From Bryobacteraceae bacterium CoA2 C42 (GTDB lineage Bacteria > Acidobacteriota > Terriglobia > Bryobacterales > Bryobacteraceae): DNA of 64,000 nt. Below, one piece after another: positions 47,156 through 57,669 of the stretch (within the stretch, counting starts at the first letter, position 1; every line of letters begins with the position of its first letter). The stretch lies in contig JAINDL010000047.1 of assembly GCA_019931245.1 (NCBI GenBank), positions 1-64,000 of the forward strand, read 5' to 3'. The notes beneath the pieces were generated by a model. That model was not told where the DNA came from, did not search any database, and worked only from the letters and a program-made list of their open reading frames with translations. The translations under genes and the position numbers were made by a program.

Positions 47156-48332
47156 GACGCGCGGCGATGCGGTCGACAATCTCGTCGCCGATGGCGAGCG
47201 AGGCCGTGGCCGCAGGGCTCGGGGCGTTCAGCAGGTGCAGCGCCTTCTCTCCGTCGACGATCAGGAAGTCCTGCACCAGATCACCATTGGGCAGCATCGC
47301 CTGCGCGCGGACCCCGGCGCCGCCCCGCTCAATATCTCCGGGCTGCAGGGCCGGAACGAGCCGCTGCAGGGAGGCGCAGAAGAGCCGGTGGCTGAGCGAG
47401 CGGCGGATCTCGTAGCTGGCCATGGAGGGATAGCGGGCCAGGAAGCGCCACAGCCCGGGGAAGGAGAGGGCGTCCCAGAGGTCGGGAAGCGAGACCTGCG
47501 TCCACCGGTAGCCTTCCCGGGCAAAGGCCAGCACCGCGTTGGGGCCGGCCTCGACGCCGCCATGGATCAGGCGGGTGAAGTGGACGCCGAGGAAGGGAAA
47601 TGCCGGGTCGGGGACCGGGTAGATGAGGTGCCGGACCAGATGCTGGCTGGCCGGTTTCAGCATGTAGTACTCGCCGCGGAAGGGTATGATCCGGGCCTGG
47701 CGGCGCTCGCCGGCCAAGGCGGAAACCCGGTCGCAATGGAGGCCGGCGCAGTTGATGAGAAAGTCGGCTTCGTATTGGCCATTGAGAACCCAACCGGGCC
47801 GGATGGAGGTGATGGGGCAGCTGGTGCGGACCTCGGCGCCCGCGGCGGTAAGCAGGCTGGCCATGGTCTGGCAGACCTGGGGGTAATCGACGATGCCCTC
47901 TTCGGGAACCCGGAGCGCGAGCAGCCCCGCGGCGTGCGGCTCAATCTCGCGGATCTCGCCGGCAGAGAGCAGGCGCAGGCCGGAAAGGCCATTCTGCTGG
48001 CCGCGCGCGTGGAGATCGTGGAGGCGGGGCAGTTCGCCCGGTTCGGTGGCGACCACCAGCTTGCCGCAGATCTCGTGCCGGATGCTGTGCTCCTGGCAGA
48101 AAGCGATCATCTGCCGGACGCCCTGGACGGCGAGGCGGGCCTTGGCCGAGCCGGGTTTATAGTATAGGCCCGCGTGCAGAACGCCGGAGTTATTGCCCGT
48201 CTGGTGGCGTCCCACGGCGGCCTCCTTCTCAAACACGGTGAGGCGCAGATGGGGCAGGCGTTGCTGCAGGCGAAGCGCCGTGGCGAGGCCGACGATCCCT
48301 CCGCCGATGATGGCGATGCGGGTGGGGGGCAT
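47145..48332 (-). CDS. lhgO: L-2-hydroxyglutarate oxidase/dehydrogenase
   Basis: FAD-dependent oxidation of L-2-hydroxyglutarate to 2-oxoglutarate, delivering electrons to the quinone pool. 395 residues. FAD Rossmann motif IAIIGGGIVGLATALRLQQR at residues 6-25, VFEKEAAVGRHQTGNNSGVL with HAGLYYKPGSAKARLAVQG, FLINCAGLHCDRVSALAG near 190 and PFLGVHFTRLIHGGVEAGPN. All are LhgO (YgaF) signatures. ATG at 48332; TACCCT lies 8 nt upstream (48341-48346, minus), with no strong ribosome site. Confidence 0.92.
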   Translation of the reverse strand: MPPTRIAIIGGGIVGLATALRLQQRLPHLRLTVFEKEAAVGRHQTGNNSGVLHAGLYYKPGSAKARLAVQGVRQMIAFCQEHSIRHEICGKLVVATEPGELPRLHDLHARGQQNGLSGLRLLSAGEIREIEPHAAGLLALRVPEEGIVDYPQVCQTMASLLTAAGAEVRTSCPITSIRPGWVLNGQYEADFLINCAGLHCDRVSALAGERRQARIIPFRGEYYMLKPASQHLVRHLIYPVPDPAFPFLGVHFTRLIHGGVEAGPNAVLAFAREGYRWTQVSLPDLWDALSFPGLWRFLARYPSMASYEIRRSLSHRLFCASLQRLVPALQPGDIERGGAGVRAQAMLPNGDLVQDFLIVDGEKALHLLNAPSPAATASLAIGDEIVDRIAARLTG

Positions 48333-48374
48333 AAGGAACTAGGGTAGCGCGCCAACGCTGCGGAAGGCCGCCCG

Positions 48375-50804
48375 CTACCGGATTGCCAGACTCACGGTGC
48401 GCGGACTGCGGACGCCGGCCACTTCCAGCACCACCGGCACGATGCCCGGGGCCAGGTCCCGCGGAACGCGCACGTTGAGCTGCGTCAGACCGCTGACCAC
48501 CCCCGGGGTGCTGCCGGCGAACAGAACCTCGGCGTCGCGGTCGGCGAGGAAGACCTTCACCGGCTGCGCGGGCCGGGGCGGATTGGCCCCGGTCACCTCC
48601 CCATCGGCCTGCGCCGGGGTGGTGCGGCCGGTCCCGGTAGCGTAGAGGACGACGATCGAGCCGCGGGCGGCCGGGTTCGCGGCCGTGTTGACGCTGCCGT
48701 TCTCGTTGAGGAACGCTCCGCCGCCCTGGCCGGAAGAGTTAAACGTGAAGAACGCCGGACCCGCCGCCTGCACGGGTACGCTCAGCGCATTGGTGGTGCG
48801 GCCATCCACTTCGACGCGAAGCGTCACGGTATTCTCCGGGATGCCATAGGGCACCACGCAGTTGATCTGGTTCGCCGAGACATAGGCAAGCGGGGCCGGA
48901 AGGTTATTGAACAGGACGCGGGCGCCGTTCAACTGCGTGGCTACCCGCCCCTGACTCGTCAGCGCCAGGCCGGCGGGCGCGGCCGGACCGATCTTCCAGC
49001 CATACAGCGAGAGGATCTGGCCGGGGGCAACGGCGCCGCTGAGTTGGCTGGCCGCGTTCACCGTTCCTGCCAGGGTGATCTGATTGGGGCTCGCAAAACG
49101 GGCCGAGACGAACAGCTCCTCATCCACCGGCACCTGGGTGACTGACTCGACGCCCGAGGCGGCATCGCCCCAGCCGGTGAACTCCAGACCGGCACGGGGG
49201 GCGGCCGTCAGGGTCAGCGTTGTACCCGCGGGAACGAACCCATCGGCCGGCAACGGCGGTACGACGCTGATCGTGCCGCTTCCCGAAGGCGAGGTCAGCA
49301 GATTGACTCGGTGCTCGGCGCTGAAGTCGGCGGTAAGGGTGGCGGACGAGGAGGTGGCGGTGTAGGTTTGGGCCGCATCGGCGCCGACAGACCATCCGGA
49401 GAAGCTGTAGCGGGAACTGGTGCCCGGGAGCGTCTGCCTGGGCGTGGCGACCCGTAGAGTATGCACCGTGCCGGGGGCCCAAACAAAGCGGCGGGGGGTG
49501 GTAATCGTGGTCTCATCGACGACGAGCCGCAGACCGGGAGGATTCGAAGTGATCGTGGTGACCGGGCTGTTGGTGAAGTTGGCCGAGTAGCGCAGGTCGG
49601 TGTCGTTCAGAGGAATCTGGATGGGATTAGCGCTGCCATGGGAACTAAAAAAGCCGAATCCGGACCAGTTGGTGAAGGTGAACCCGTTCGCGGGCACGGC
49701 ACCGAGCCGGATGAGGGAGCCGAGCGGGACGAGCCCATTCTCCGGGGCAGGGGTCAATTCGATGTTGCCGGCCGGGACGGGGCTCGCCGCCGCCGGGAAG
49801 GCGAACAGCCGCCGGTAGTGGGCGGTGAACAGGGTGGTGGACGGGGAGACGGTGATGGTCTGCGTGGCCGGGCCGAAATTGGACCAGCGGCCGAACACCA
49901 GACGCAGGGAGTCCTGCGTCTGGTTGCGTGCTTCGAGGGTGTGCGTGGAGCCGGTGGGCCAGTCGAAAACGGCGGGCGTGGGGACGGTGATGCCGTCGAC
50001 GACCACGTTCAGACCGGGCGGGTTGGAGGTAATGGTGGTCCGCCGCGACGGCGTCCCATAGATGCGGGTGATGGTGTCGATGTCGGAGGGCGACAATCCG
50101 GCGCGCTGGCCGATGGGGATGCCGCGGGGGATGGTCTGCATGGCCAACCGCAGGGGCAGTGCGAAGCCCGATCCCGAGTAATGCATGATCGAATCGTAGG
50201 GATAGGGGCCGACGTCTTCGCCATCCCGGAGCGAGACGATGTACTGGCTCCTGTCCGCGCGGTTGATCGACTCGAGGTCGACGTCGACGAACAGGTCCCG
50301 GTCCTGCCGGGACTGCGTGTGCCAGAGGCCAACCGCGTGGCCGATCTCGTGGATGACCGAGCCGAGGGGGCAATCGTCGGGGAGGTTGATGAACTGGCGG
50401 CCGCCGACGCGGCCGACGTTCGACGAGCAGGCGAACCCATTGCGGCGGCGAAACTGGATGTAGTCGGCCTCCGTCGTGCGGGGGATGAGCCGGATGGGGG
50501 TGTTTTCGTTCCAGGCGCGGATTGCACCTTCGACGCGGGTGGTGATCTCCGGCACATCGTCGTCAATCACGTAGGGGACCGTCGCGTTCGGCCACCGGAA
50601 GCGCTGGCCGAGAACGAGGCTGGAGGCGCGCGCCGATGATTTGCTTTCGAGCTCGGCGGCGGGACCGAGGATGATATCGCCGAGCAGCGCTTCGCCGTCG
50701 ACGACCTGGTAGCGGATCAGGCGTCCGTCGATTTCCGTCTCGCGCCAGACGGGCGGCTGGGCGGCCAGGGGGAGAGCAAGCAGGAGAGCGGTGAGCAGTT
50801 TCAT
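48375..50804 (-). CDS. Astacin-like (M12A) metalloprotease with PEGA-type repeats and Solibacter C-terminal domain
   Basis: 809 residues. Signal peptide, then an astacin catalytic domain (about 65-245): zinc site H152-E-x2-H156-x5-H162 (HEIGHAVGLWH) and Met-turn SIM207HY209, with R-x-D-R-D after it. The glutamate that normally follows the third histidine in astacins is threonine here. Then two PEGA-like units starting ITSNPPGLNVVVDG and ITSNPPGLRLVVDE, InlB-type beta repeats (FTNWSGFGF, LEFTGWGDA), and the ~215-residue C-terminal domain typical of Solibacter-group exported proteins (LAGTVNAASQLSGAVAPGQI to the end). The frame runs open upstream, but the ATG at 50804 starts the signal peptide and overlaps the ThiE-like stop (ATGA). 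Confidence 0.88.
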   Translation of the reverse strand: MKLLTALLLALPLAAQPPVWRETEIDGRLIRYQVVDGEALLGDIILGPAAELESKSSARASSLVLGQRFRWPNATVPYVIDDDVPEITTRVEGAIRAWNENTPIRLIPRTTEADYIQFRRRNGFACSSNVGRVGGRQFINLPDDCPLGSVIHEIGHAVGLWHTQSRQDRDLFVDVDLESINRADRSQYIVSLRDGEDVGPYPYDSIMHYSGSGFALPLRLAMQTIPRGIPIGQRAGLSPSDIDTITRIYGTPSRRTTITSNPPGLNVVVDGITVPTPAVFDWPTGSTHTLEARNQTQDSLRLVFGRWSNFGPATQTITVSPSTTLFTAHYRRLFAFPAAASPVPAGNIELTPAPENGLVPLGSLIRLGAVPANGFTFTNWSGFGFFSSHGSANPIQIPLNDTDLRYSANFTNSPVTTITSNPPGLRLVVDETTITTPRRFVWAPGTVHTLRVATPRQTLPGTSSRYSFSGWSVGADAAQTYTATSSSATLTADFSAEHRVNLLTSPSGSGTISVVPPLPADGFVPAGTTLTLTAAPRAGLEFTGWGDAASGVESVTQVPVDEELFVSARFASPNQITLAGTVNAASQLSGAVAPGQILSLYGWKIGPAAPAGLALTSQGRVATQLNGARVLFNNLPAPLAYVSANQINCVVPYGIPENTVTLRVEVDGRTTNALSVPVQAAGPAFFTFNSSGQGGGAFLNENGSVNTAANPAARGSIVVLYATGTGRTTPAQADGEVTGANPPRPAQPVKVFLADRDAEVLFAGSTPGVVSGLTQLNVRVPRDLAPGIVPVVLEVAGVRSPRTVSLAIR

Positions 50805-51358
50805 GCCGGGGAGAACAGCGAGATGCCCGCAACGCCGGCAGCGCCCGCCTCTTGACAGTGTGACGCGTTTTCGGTCGTGATGCCGCCCAGGGCGAATACC
50901 GGGAGGCGCACCGCCCGGCAGGCTTCGCGGAGCCGGTCGAGGCCGAGGCCGGGGTGATAGTCCGGTTTTGAGAAGGGTTGGAAGACGGGGCTGAAGAAGG
51001 CGTAGTCGGCTCCCTCGTCCTCGGCCTGTCGGAGTTCGTCGAGCGTGTGGCAGGAGACGCCGATGAGGAAACCCGGCGGGGTGGCGGGCCGGAGACGGCA
51101 CGGGGCGGGGCTGCCGCCGGGCAGGTGCACGCCGGCGGCCCGGGCGGCGAGGGCGACATCGAGACGGGTATTGACGATGATCTTTTGGCCGGTCGCCGCA
51201 AGGAGCGCCTGGCGGGTGAGGGCGTAGAGATGGCGGGCCGGGAGATGCTTGGCGCGCAGTTGGAACCAGTCGGCCCGCGGGTGGAGCGTCGGTTGCTCGG
51301 CGATCTGGCAGTAGAGGAACGGGTGCAAGGGCAACTCTTGGCCCACACGAAGCCACAC
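50801..51358 (-). CDS. Thiamine phosphate synthase-like (ThiE/TenI) protein
   Basis: 185 residues, a TIM-barrel of the ThiE/TenI type, slightly short. Segments: ADWFQLRAKHLPARHLYALT (substrate binding QxR-K), QKIIVNTRLDVALAARAAGV with HLPGG, GVSCHTLDELRQAEDEGADY, AFFSPVFQPFSKP and the phosphate loop LPVFALGGITTENASHCQEAGAAG. Could make thiamine phosphate or be a TenI-type aminase/isomerase; it lies outside a thiamine operon and no TPP riboswitch fits the 31-bp gap upstream. The start is a GTG at 51358, with TATAAT two bases before it. Coupled to the astacin gene by ATGA, an odd partner. Confidence 0.78.
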   Translation of the reverse strand: MWLRVGQELPLHPFLYCQIAEQPTLHPRADWFQLRAKHLPARHLYALTRQALLAATGQKIIVNTRLDVALAARAAGVHLPGGSPAPCRLRPATPPGFLIGVSCHTLDELRQAEDEGADYAFFSPVFQPFSKPDYHPGLGLDRLREACRAVRLPVFALGGITTENASHCQEAGAAGVAGISLFSPA

Positions 51359-51389
51359 TAATTATATCGATTTGCTCTAATAAAGCAGT

Positions 51390-52088
51390 ATGCAGATAGG
51401 CGGTCGGCGGGCGATGGTGACGGGCGGGGCATCCGGTTTGGGTGCGGCGACGGCGGCGATGTTGCGTGAGGCCGGGGCCGAGGTGCGGGTGCTCGACCGG
51501 GCGATGGGGCAGGATGTGCTGCGCGATAGCGACGTGGACCTGGCCCTGTTGGGCGGGGTGGATATCGTGGTGAATTGCGCCGGGGTGGCCACGGCGCAGC
51601 GGACGGTGGGGCGGGAAGGGCCGCTGGCGCTCGAGGAGTTTGAGCGCGTGATCCGGGTGAATCTGCTGGGCACCTTTAACGTGATCCGGCTGGCGGCGGC
51701 GGCGATGATGGAAAACCCCGCGGGACCGGATGGGGAGCGGGGCGTGATTGTGAATACCTCTTCGATTGCGGCGTTTGACGGCCAGATCGGGCAGGCGGCT
51801 TATGCGGCCTCGAAGGCGGCCGTAGCGGGGATGACCCTCCCGCTGGCGCGGGAGTTTGCGCGCGCGGGCATCCGCGTCGTCTCGATTGCGCCGGGCTTGA
51901 TGGATACGCCGATGATGGACGCGCTACCCGCGGCGGTGCGCGAAGAGGTGGGCCGCACGGTGCCCTTTCCGAACCGGCTGGGCCGGCCCGAGGAGTTCGC
52001 CCTGCTGGTGCGGCAGGTGGTGGAGAACCCGTATTTAAATGGCGAAACAATTCGTTTGGACGGCGGCATACGATTGGCCCCCAAATGA
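51390..52088 (+). CDS. Short-chain dehydrogenase, 3-hydroxyacyl-CoA dehydrogenase type II-like
   Basis: 232 residues. SDR signatures: TGGASGLGAATAAMLREAGA (NAD site), VLDRAMGQD (acidic end of strand 2, favouring NAD), VNCAGVATAQR, catalytic serine in IVNTSSIAAFDGQIGQ and the Y-A-A-S-K pair near residue 146, then SIAPGLMDTPMMDALP. The insertion around ENPAGPDGERGVIVNTSS is characteristic of HSD17B10-type 3-hydroxyacyl-CoA dehydrogenases. Role probably in beta-oxidation or branched-chain acyl degradation; inferred. ATG at 51390. Confidence 0.87.
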   Translation: MQIGGRRAMVTGGASGLGAATAAMLREAGAEVRVLDRAMGQDVLRDSDVDLALLGGVDIVVNCAGVATAQRTVGREGPLALEEFERVIRVNLLGTFNVIRLAAAAMMENPAGPDGERGVIVNTSSIAAFDGQIGQAAYAASKAAVAGMTLPLAREFARAGIRVVSIAPGLMDTPMMDALPAAVREEVGRTVPFPNRLGRPEEFALLVRQVVENPYLNGETIRLDGGIRLAPK

Positions 52089-52162
52089 ACATTTCATCTG
52101 TGTTATCCTCTTAATTGACATCAAACGATTAAGGGAAGACTAAGGAGTATCCACTTTACGGC

Positions 52163-52432
52163 ATGGCACTGGCGGCGGAATCGAAACAAGAAGTAATCGC
52201 GAAGTATAAGATCCACAAGGATGATTGCGGTTCGCCAGAGGTCCAGGTTGCGATCCTGAGCCAGCGCATTTCGCAGTTGCAGGATCATTTCAAGGCCAAC
52301 AAGAAGGACCACAGCTCCCGCCGTGGACTTCTGATGATGGTAGCCCGGCGGCGTCGGCTGCTGGATTATCTGAAGGGCATTAGCCCGCAGCGCTATAAGG
52401 CGCTCATCACTGGCTTGGGCATCCGTCGTTAG
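52163..52432 (+). CDS. rpsO: Ribosomal protein uS15
   Basis: 89 residues, standard length. Signatures: [40 protein letters not shown] and [20 protein letters not shown]. Binds the central domain of 16S rRNA. AAGGAG (52142-52147) is 15 nt upstream of the ATG, longer than usual spacing. TTGACA at 52115-52120 could be a -35 box. rpsO-pnp is a widely conserved pair. Confidence 0.96.
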   Translation: MALAAESKQEVIAKYKIHKDDCGSPEVQVAILSQRISQLQDHFKANKKDHSSRRGLLMMVARRRRLLDYLKGISPQRYKALITGLGIRR

Positions 52433-52448
52433 AGGAAAGCTGAAGGGA

Positions 52449-52469
52449 TTTCCGCTCTGGTGGCGGAAA
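52449..52469 (+). promoter_or_regulatory. Hairpin between rpsO and pnp
   Basis: TTTCCGC (52449-52455) pairs with GCGGAAA (52463-52469) around a 7-nt loop. It lies in the rpsO-pnp spacer, the place where enterobacteria carry the RNase III-processed, PNPase-autoregulated hairpin or terminator. The role here is inferred from position. Confidence 0.5.
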
Positions 52470-52535
52470 GGACTGCGCGTACAATCGCTCCTCGCGTCTC
52501 CTTGATTTCGAGTCAATTCGGTTCAAGGAATAGCA

Positions 52536-54644
52536 ATGCTTCATAAAGTAGATATTGACCTGTATGGCGTACCGGTCTCTTTTGAGACCGGTCACATGGC
52601 CAAGCAGGCAAATGGATCTGTCATTGTTCGTTCGGGTGACTCGGTGGTTCTGGTCACCGCCTGTACGGCTCCCAAGCCGAAACCCAACGCTGATTTCTTT
52701 CCGCTGACGGTGGACTACCGCGAGTATACGTACTCGACCGGTCGATTCCCCGGTGGTTTCATCAAACGGGAAGGCCGTCCCTCGGAAAAAGAGATCCTGA
52801 CGAGCCGGATGATCGACCGTCCGATCCGGCCTCTCTTCCCGGAAGGCTATTCGCACGAGACGCAGGTGATCGGCATGCTCCTGTCGGCCGATCCGGCCCG
52901 CGACCCGGGCACGCTGGCCATTGCCGGCGCGGGTGCGGCGCTCGCGATCAGCGATATCCCGTTTCACCACGTCCTGAGCGCCGTGCGGGTGGGCAAGGTC
53001 GACGGCAAACTGGTGCCGAATCCCTCCTACGCCCAGGCCGCCGTCTCCTCGCTGAGCATCATCGTGGCCGGTACCGATAGCGGCATTGTCATGGTGGAAG
53101 CCGGCGCCGAGCATGTGCCCGAGGCCGAGATCCTCGAGGCGATCGAATTCGGCCATGAGTGCTGCAAAAAGCTCAACGCCGGGATCCGCGCGCTGATGGC
53201 GCTGGCGGGCAAGCCCAAGCGCGAGTTCACCCCGAAGGTGATCAATCAGGAACTGCTCGACCAGATCGATGCGTTCATCCGCCCCGAACTGAGCGACGCC
53301 CTGAACACCCAGAAGTACGGCAAGCTCGAAAGCTACGCCCGCATTGACGCGGCCAAGGCCAAGGTCGTCGAAAAGCATCCGGAAGAGCAGCAGGCTGAAG
53401 CCAAAGAGCTGTTCAGCATGCTCAAAGAGCGCATTTTCCGCGATGAAATGCTGAAGGACCGCCGTCGTCCGGACGGCCGTGCTTTCGACGAAGTGCGCCA
53501 CATCGAGTGCGAAGTCGGCATCCTGCCCCGGACGCACGGTTCGGCTCTGTTCACTCGTGGCGAGACGCAGGCGCTGGTCACCACCACGCTCGGTACTAAA
53601 GACGACGAACAGCGAATTGAACTGCTCGACCCGACGGTTCTCTCCAAGCGCTTCATGCTCCACTACAACTTCCCGCCGTTCTCGGTGGGTGAAGTGGGCT
53701 TCATGCGCGGCGCCGGACGGCGCGAGATCGGCCACGGCGCACTGGCCGAGCGGTCGATGGCGGCCGTGGTGCCTTCCGAGAAGAAGTTCCCGTATACGAT
53801 CCGCGTCGTCAGCGACATTCTCGAGTCGAACGGATCGAGCTCAATGGCCTCGGTTTGCGGCGCTTCACTCTCGATGATGGATGCGGGCGTACCGGTATCG
53901 AAGGCGGTGGCGGGCATCGCGATGGGTCTCGTGAAAGAGGGCGATGATTACGCCATCCTCACCGACATCGCCGGCGCCGAAGACCACTACGGCGATATGG
54001 ACTTCAAGGTGTCCGGTTCGGCCGAAGGCATTACCGGCCTGCAGATGGACATCAAGGTGCCGAATGTCACGACGGAACTGATGAAAGAGGCCATGGAGCA
54101 GGCGCGGAAGGCCCGGCTGCACATCCTCGACATCATGGCCAAGTGCATCGATAAGCCGCGCGGCGACCTGTCGCTGCACGCGCCGCGCATCCACACCATG
54201 ACGATCCCGACCGACAAGATCCGGGAACTGATCGGCCCCGGCGGCAAGATGATCCGCAGCATCACCGACGAGACCGGTTGCAAGATCGACATCAGCGACG
54301 ACGGCACGGTGAACATCTTCGCCACCGACGGCGTGGCCGCGCAGAAGGCCATTCAGCGCGTGACCGATATCTGTGCCGTCGCCGAGCCGGGTAAGACCTA
54401 CCTGGGCAAGGTAGTGCGCATCGTCGACTTCGGCGCGTTCGTTGAAATCTTCCCCGGTACCGACGGCCTGCTGCACATCAGCGAGATCGCCGAAAGCCGC
54501 GTGAAGGAAGTGCGTGACGAGTTGAACGAAGGCGACCAGATCATGGTGAAGGTGCTGGCGCTCGAAGGCAACAAGATCAAGCTGAGCCGCAAAGCGGTGC
54601 TCAAAGAGCAGCGCGAGAAGCTCAAGGCGGAATCCGGTCAGTAG
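52536..54644 (+). CDS. pnp: Polyribonucleotide nucleotidyltransferase (PNPase)
   Basis: 3'-5' phosphorolytic RNA decay enzyme of the degradosome. 702 residues. Two RNase PH domains ([40 protein letters not shown]; later [16 protein letters not shown] and [14 protein letters not shown]), the linking helical domain, KH domain ([20 protein letters not shown]) and S1 domain ([28 protein letters not shown]). ATG at 52536 with AAGGA about 9 nt upstream. It follows rpsO; a terminator hairpin follows at 54667. Confidence 0.97.
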   Translation: MLHKVDIDLYGVPVSFETGHMAKQANGSVIVRSGDSVVLVTACTAPKPKPNADFFPLTVDYREYTYSTGRFPGGFIKREGRPSEKEILTSRMIDRPIRPLFPEGYSHETQVIGMLLSADPARDPGTLAIAGAGAALAISDIPFHHVLSAVRVGKVDGKLVPNPSYAQAAVSSLSIIVAGTDSGIVMVEAGAEHVPEAEILEAIEFGHECCKKLNAGIRALMALAGKPKREFTPKVINQELLDQIDAFIRPELSDALNTQKYGKLESYARIDAAKAKVVEKHPEEQQAEAKELFSMLKERIFRDEMLKDRRRPDGRAFDEVRHIECEVGILPRTHGSALFTRGETQALVTTTLGTKDDEQRIELLDPTVLSKRFMLHYNFPPFSVGEVGFMRGAGRREIGHGALAERSMAAVVPSEKKFPYTIRVVSDILESNGSSSMASVCGASLSMMDAGVPVSKAVAGIAMGLVKEGDDYAILTDIAGAEDHYGDMDFKVSGSAEGITGLQMDIKVPNVTTELMKEAMEQARKARLHILDIMAKCIDKPRGDLSLHAPRIHTMTIPTDKIRELIGPGGKMIRSITDETGCKIDISDDGTVNIFATDGVAAQKAIQRVTDICAVAEPGKTYLGKVVRIVDFGAFVEIFPGTDGLLHISEIAESRVKEVRDELNEGDQIMVKVLALEGNKIKLSRKAVLKEQREKLKAESGQ

Positions 54645-54666
54645 GTCCGCTGCGCGCAATCGAAAC

Positions 54667-54701
54667 AACGGCCGCCCCGGGAACCCCCCGTGGCGGCCGT
54701 T
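54667..54701 (+). terminator. Intrinsic-type terminator after pnp
   Basis: AACGGCCGCC (54667-54676) pairs with GGCGGCCGTT (54692-54701), followed by TTCGTT. A 10-bp stem with a 15-nt loop. Confidence 0.8.
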
Positions 54702-54738
54702 TTCGTTGTCACCTCCCGCCGCCGGCCTGCATCCTAGC

Positions 54739-54834
54739 ATGCAGATGGGTGAAATCCTCCTTCCGCTGGCGATGATAGCCGGCTACATTCTGCTGATGCG
54801 CTTTGTGCTGCCTAAGCTGGGCGTGCCCACTTGA
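54739..54834 (+). CDS. Very small membrane protein, possibly read through as a selenoprotein to 54921
   Basis: Reading from the ATG at 54739 gives 31 residues: a hydrophobic helix (ILLPLAMIAGYILLMRFV) followed by LPKLGVPT and a TGA at 54832-54834. A second ATG at 54745 is possible. No ribosome site is seen. The frame continues past the TGA for 28 sense codons (MSGCDAG...) to a TAA at 54919-54921, and a GC-rich hairpin with a GGTC apex lies 19 nt after the TGA, which would suit a bacterial SECIS element. Whether the TGA is a stop or selenocysteine cannot be decided here. Helix plus 'L-P-K-x-G-V-x-T' end suggests a single-span inner-membrane peptide. Function unknown. Confidence 0.5.
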   Translation: MQMGEILLPLAMIAGYILLMRFVLPKLGVPT

Positions 54835-54842
54835 ATGAGCGG

Positions 54843-54868
54843 CTGCGACGCCGGGTCCCGGCGTCCAG
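54843..54868 (+). promoter_or_regulatory. Hairpin after the TGA: candidate SECIS element or 3'-end hairpin
   Basis: GACGCC (54847-54852) pairs with GGCGTC (54860-54865), extended inside by G-C pairs around a GGGTCCC apex and outside by CTG/CAG (54843-54845 with 54866-54868). The GGTC of the apex starts 19 nt after the TGA. The other reading is a transcription-end hairpin for the minus gene that stops at 54874; no T-run supports that. Confidence 0.4.
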
Positions 54869-55866
54869 ATGCTTCACTTGAGAAAGGTCAGCACCCACCG
54901 CGAGTCGCTGCCGACAAATAAGCGGGCGCGTTGGCTGACGCGCTTGTCCGTCTCGCCCGAGCCGAGGCCCAGCGCCATCGGATACCAACCGACATTGGCG
55001 AGAATCTGCCGCGGCGGCGACCATCCCTCCGGATTGGCCAAATCGCCGGCAAAGCTGATGTAGATGCCCTCCGGCGGCCAACCCGGTTCGCAGCACGCGC
55101 GGTTCATCAGCATCACGTACTGGTTGAGATACGTGTTGTAGTGTAGGGACGGGCCCCAAAAAGCGTCCGTGTTCGGACTCGCCCAACTGACCACTGCCGG
55201 AAGGACAGCTTCGCTGAAACCGCCGATACCCGCTTCGTTCCAATCGCCGCCGTAGCGCTTCCAGACGTTGCCGGCGGGGGACAAGCGATCCTCATAGGCG
55301 AGGCGGGCGACGGCAATCCCCTGGGCGCTCAAGGGGCCCGCATAGTTGGAGTAGTAGATATAAAAATACCGGCGCTCCTCATCAAGCAGGACGCTGAAAT
55401 CGCCGTTGCCGCCCGCAAAGTACCCGTTTTCGGCCGTACAGTCGGCCTTCTCGCCCGAGGAGAGAATGATGCCGAGGTCGGAAAAGCTGATGCCGTTGTC
55501 GGTCGAGACCAGCATCCCGATCTCGGGCGCACTCAGATAACGACCCTCACATCCGGCATCGACCTCGTGGTGATACCAGGCAAAGAGCGTACCGTCGGGT
55601 TCAACGTGGGTGGCTTCGATCCACATCGGTACGTGCGCGTAGCTATCCAGTTTCACGGCGCGGACGCGGCGCAGGTTGGTAACATCCGTGCCCTCGCTGC
55701 GGACCGGCATGCCATCGGAGTTGAAAACGATCATCTGCCCATTGCGCCAGTGGATGGGGCTGTTCGAGTCGGCAACGCCGGGGAACCATTGGAGCTCCTC
55801 GGGCGTAACAGTAACCTGCTGGGCGGACGCAAACAGGGCGAGTACGGAAAAGCAGACAAGGACTCG

Positions 55867-55872
55867 TATACT
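55867..55872 (+). promoter_or_regulatory. TATACT -10 box, 7 nt before the symporter start
   Basis: TATACT at 55867-55872 then 7 nt then ATG (55880), with no ribosome site. Same geometry as 22907. It lies inside the 5' end of the divergent gene on the other strand. Confidence 0.45.
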
Positions 55873-55879
55873 AATCGGA

Positions 55880-57661
<1,782 letters not shown>

Positions 57662-57669
57662 GGAACCCG

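Noticed and set aside
47156-48167. Plus-strand open frame opposite lhgO
   Set aside because: Shadow of the minus gene whose FAD and LhgO motifs are clear.
50805-51356. 184-codon N-terminal extension of the astacin frame
   Set aside because: It overlaps the ThiE-like gene in another frame and reads as P/R-rich sequence; the signal peptide starts at the ATG at 50804.
51359-51389. TPP riboswitch before the ThiE-like gene
   Set aside because: The gap is 31 bp and lacks the conserved CTGAGA core.
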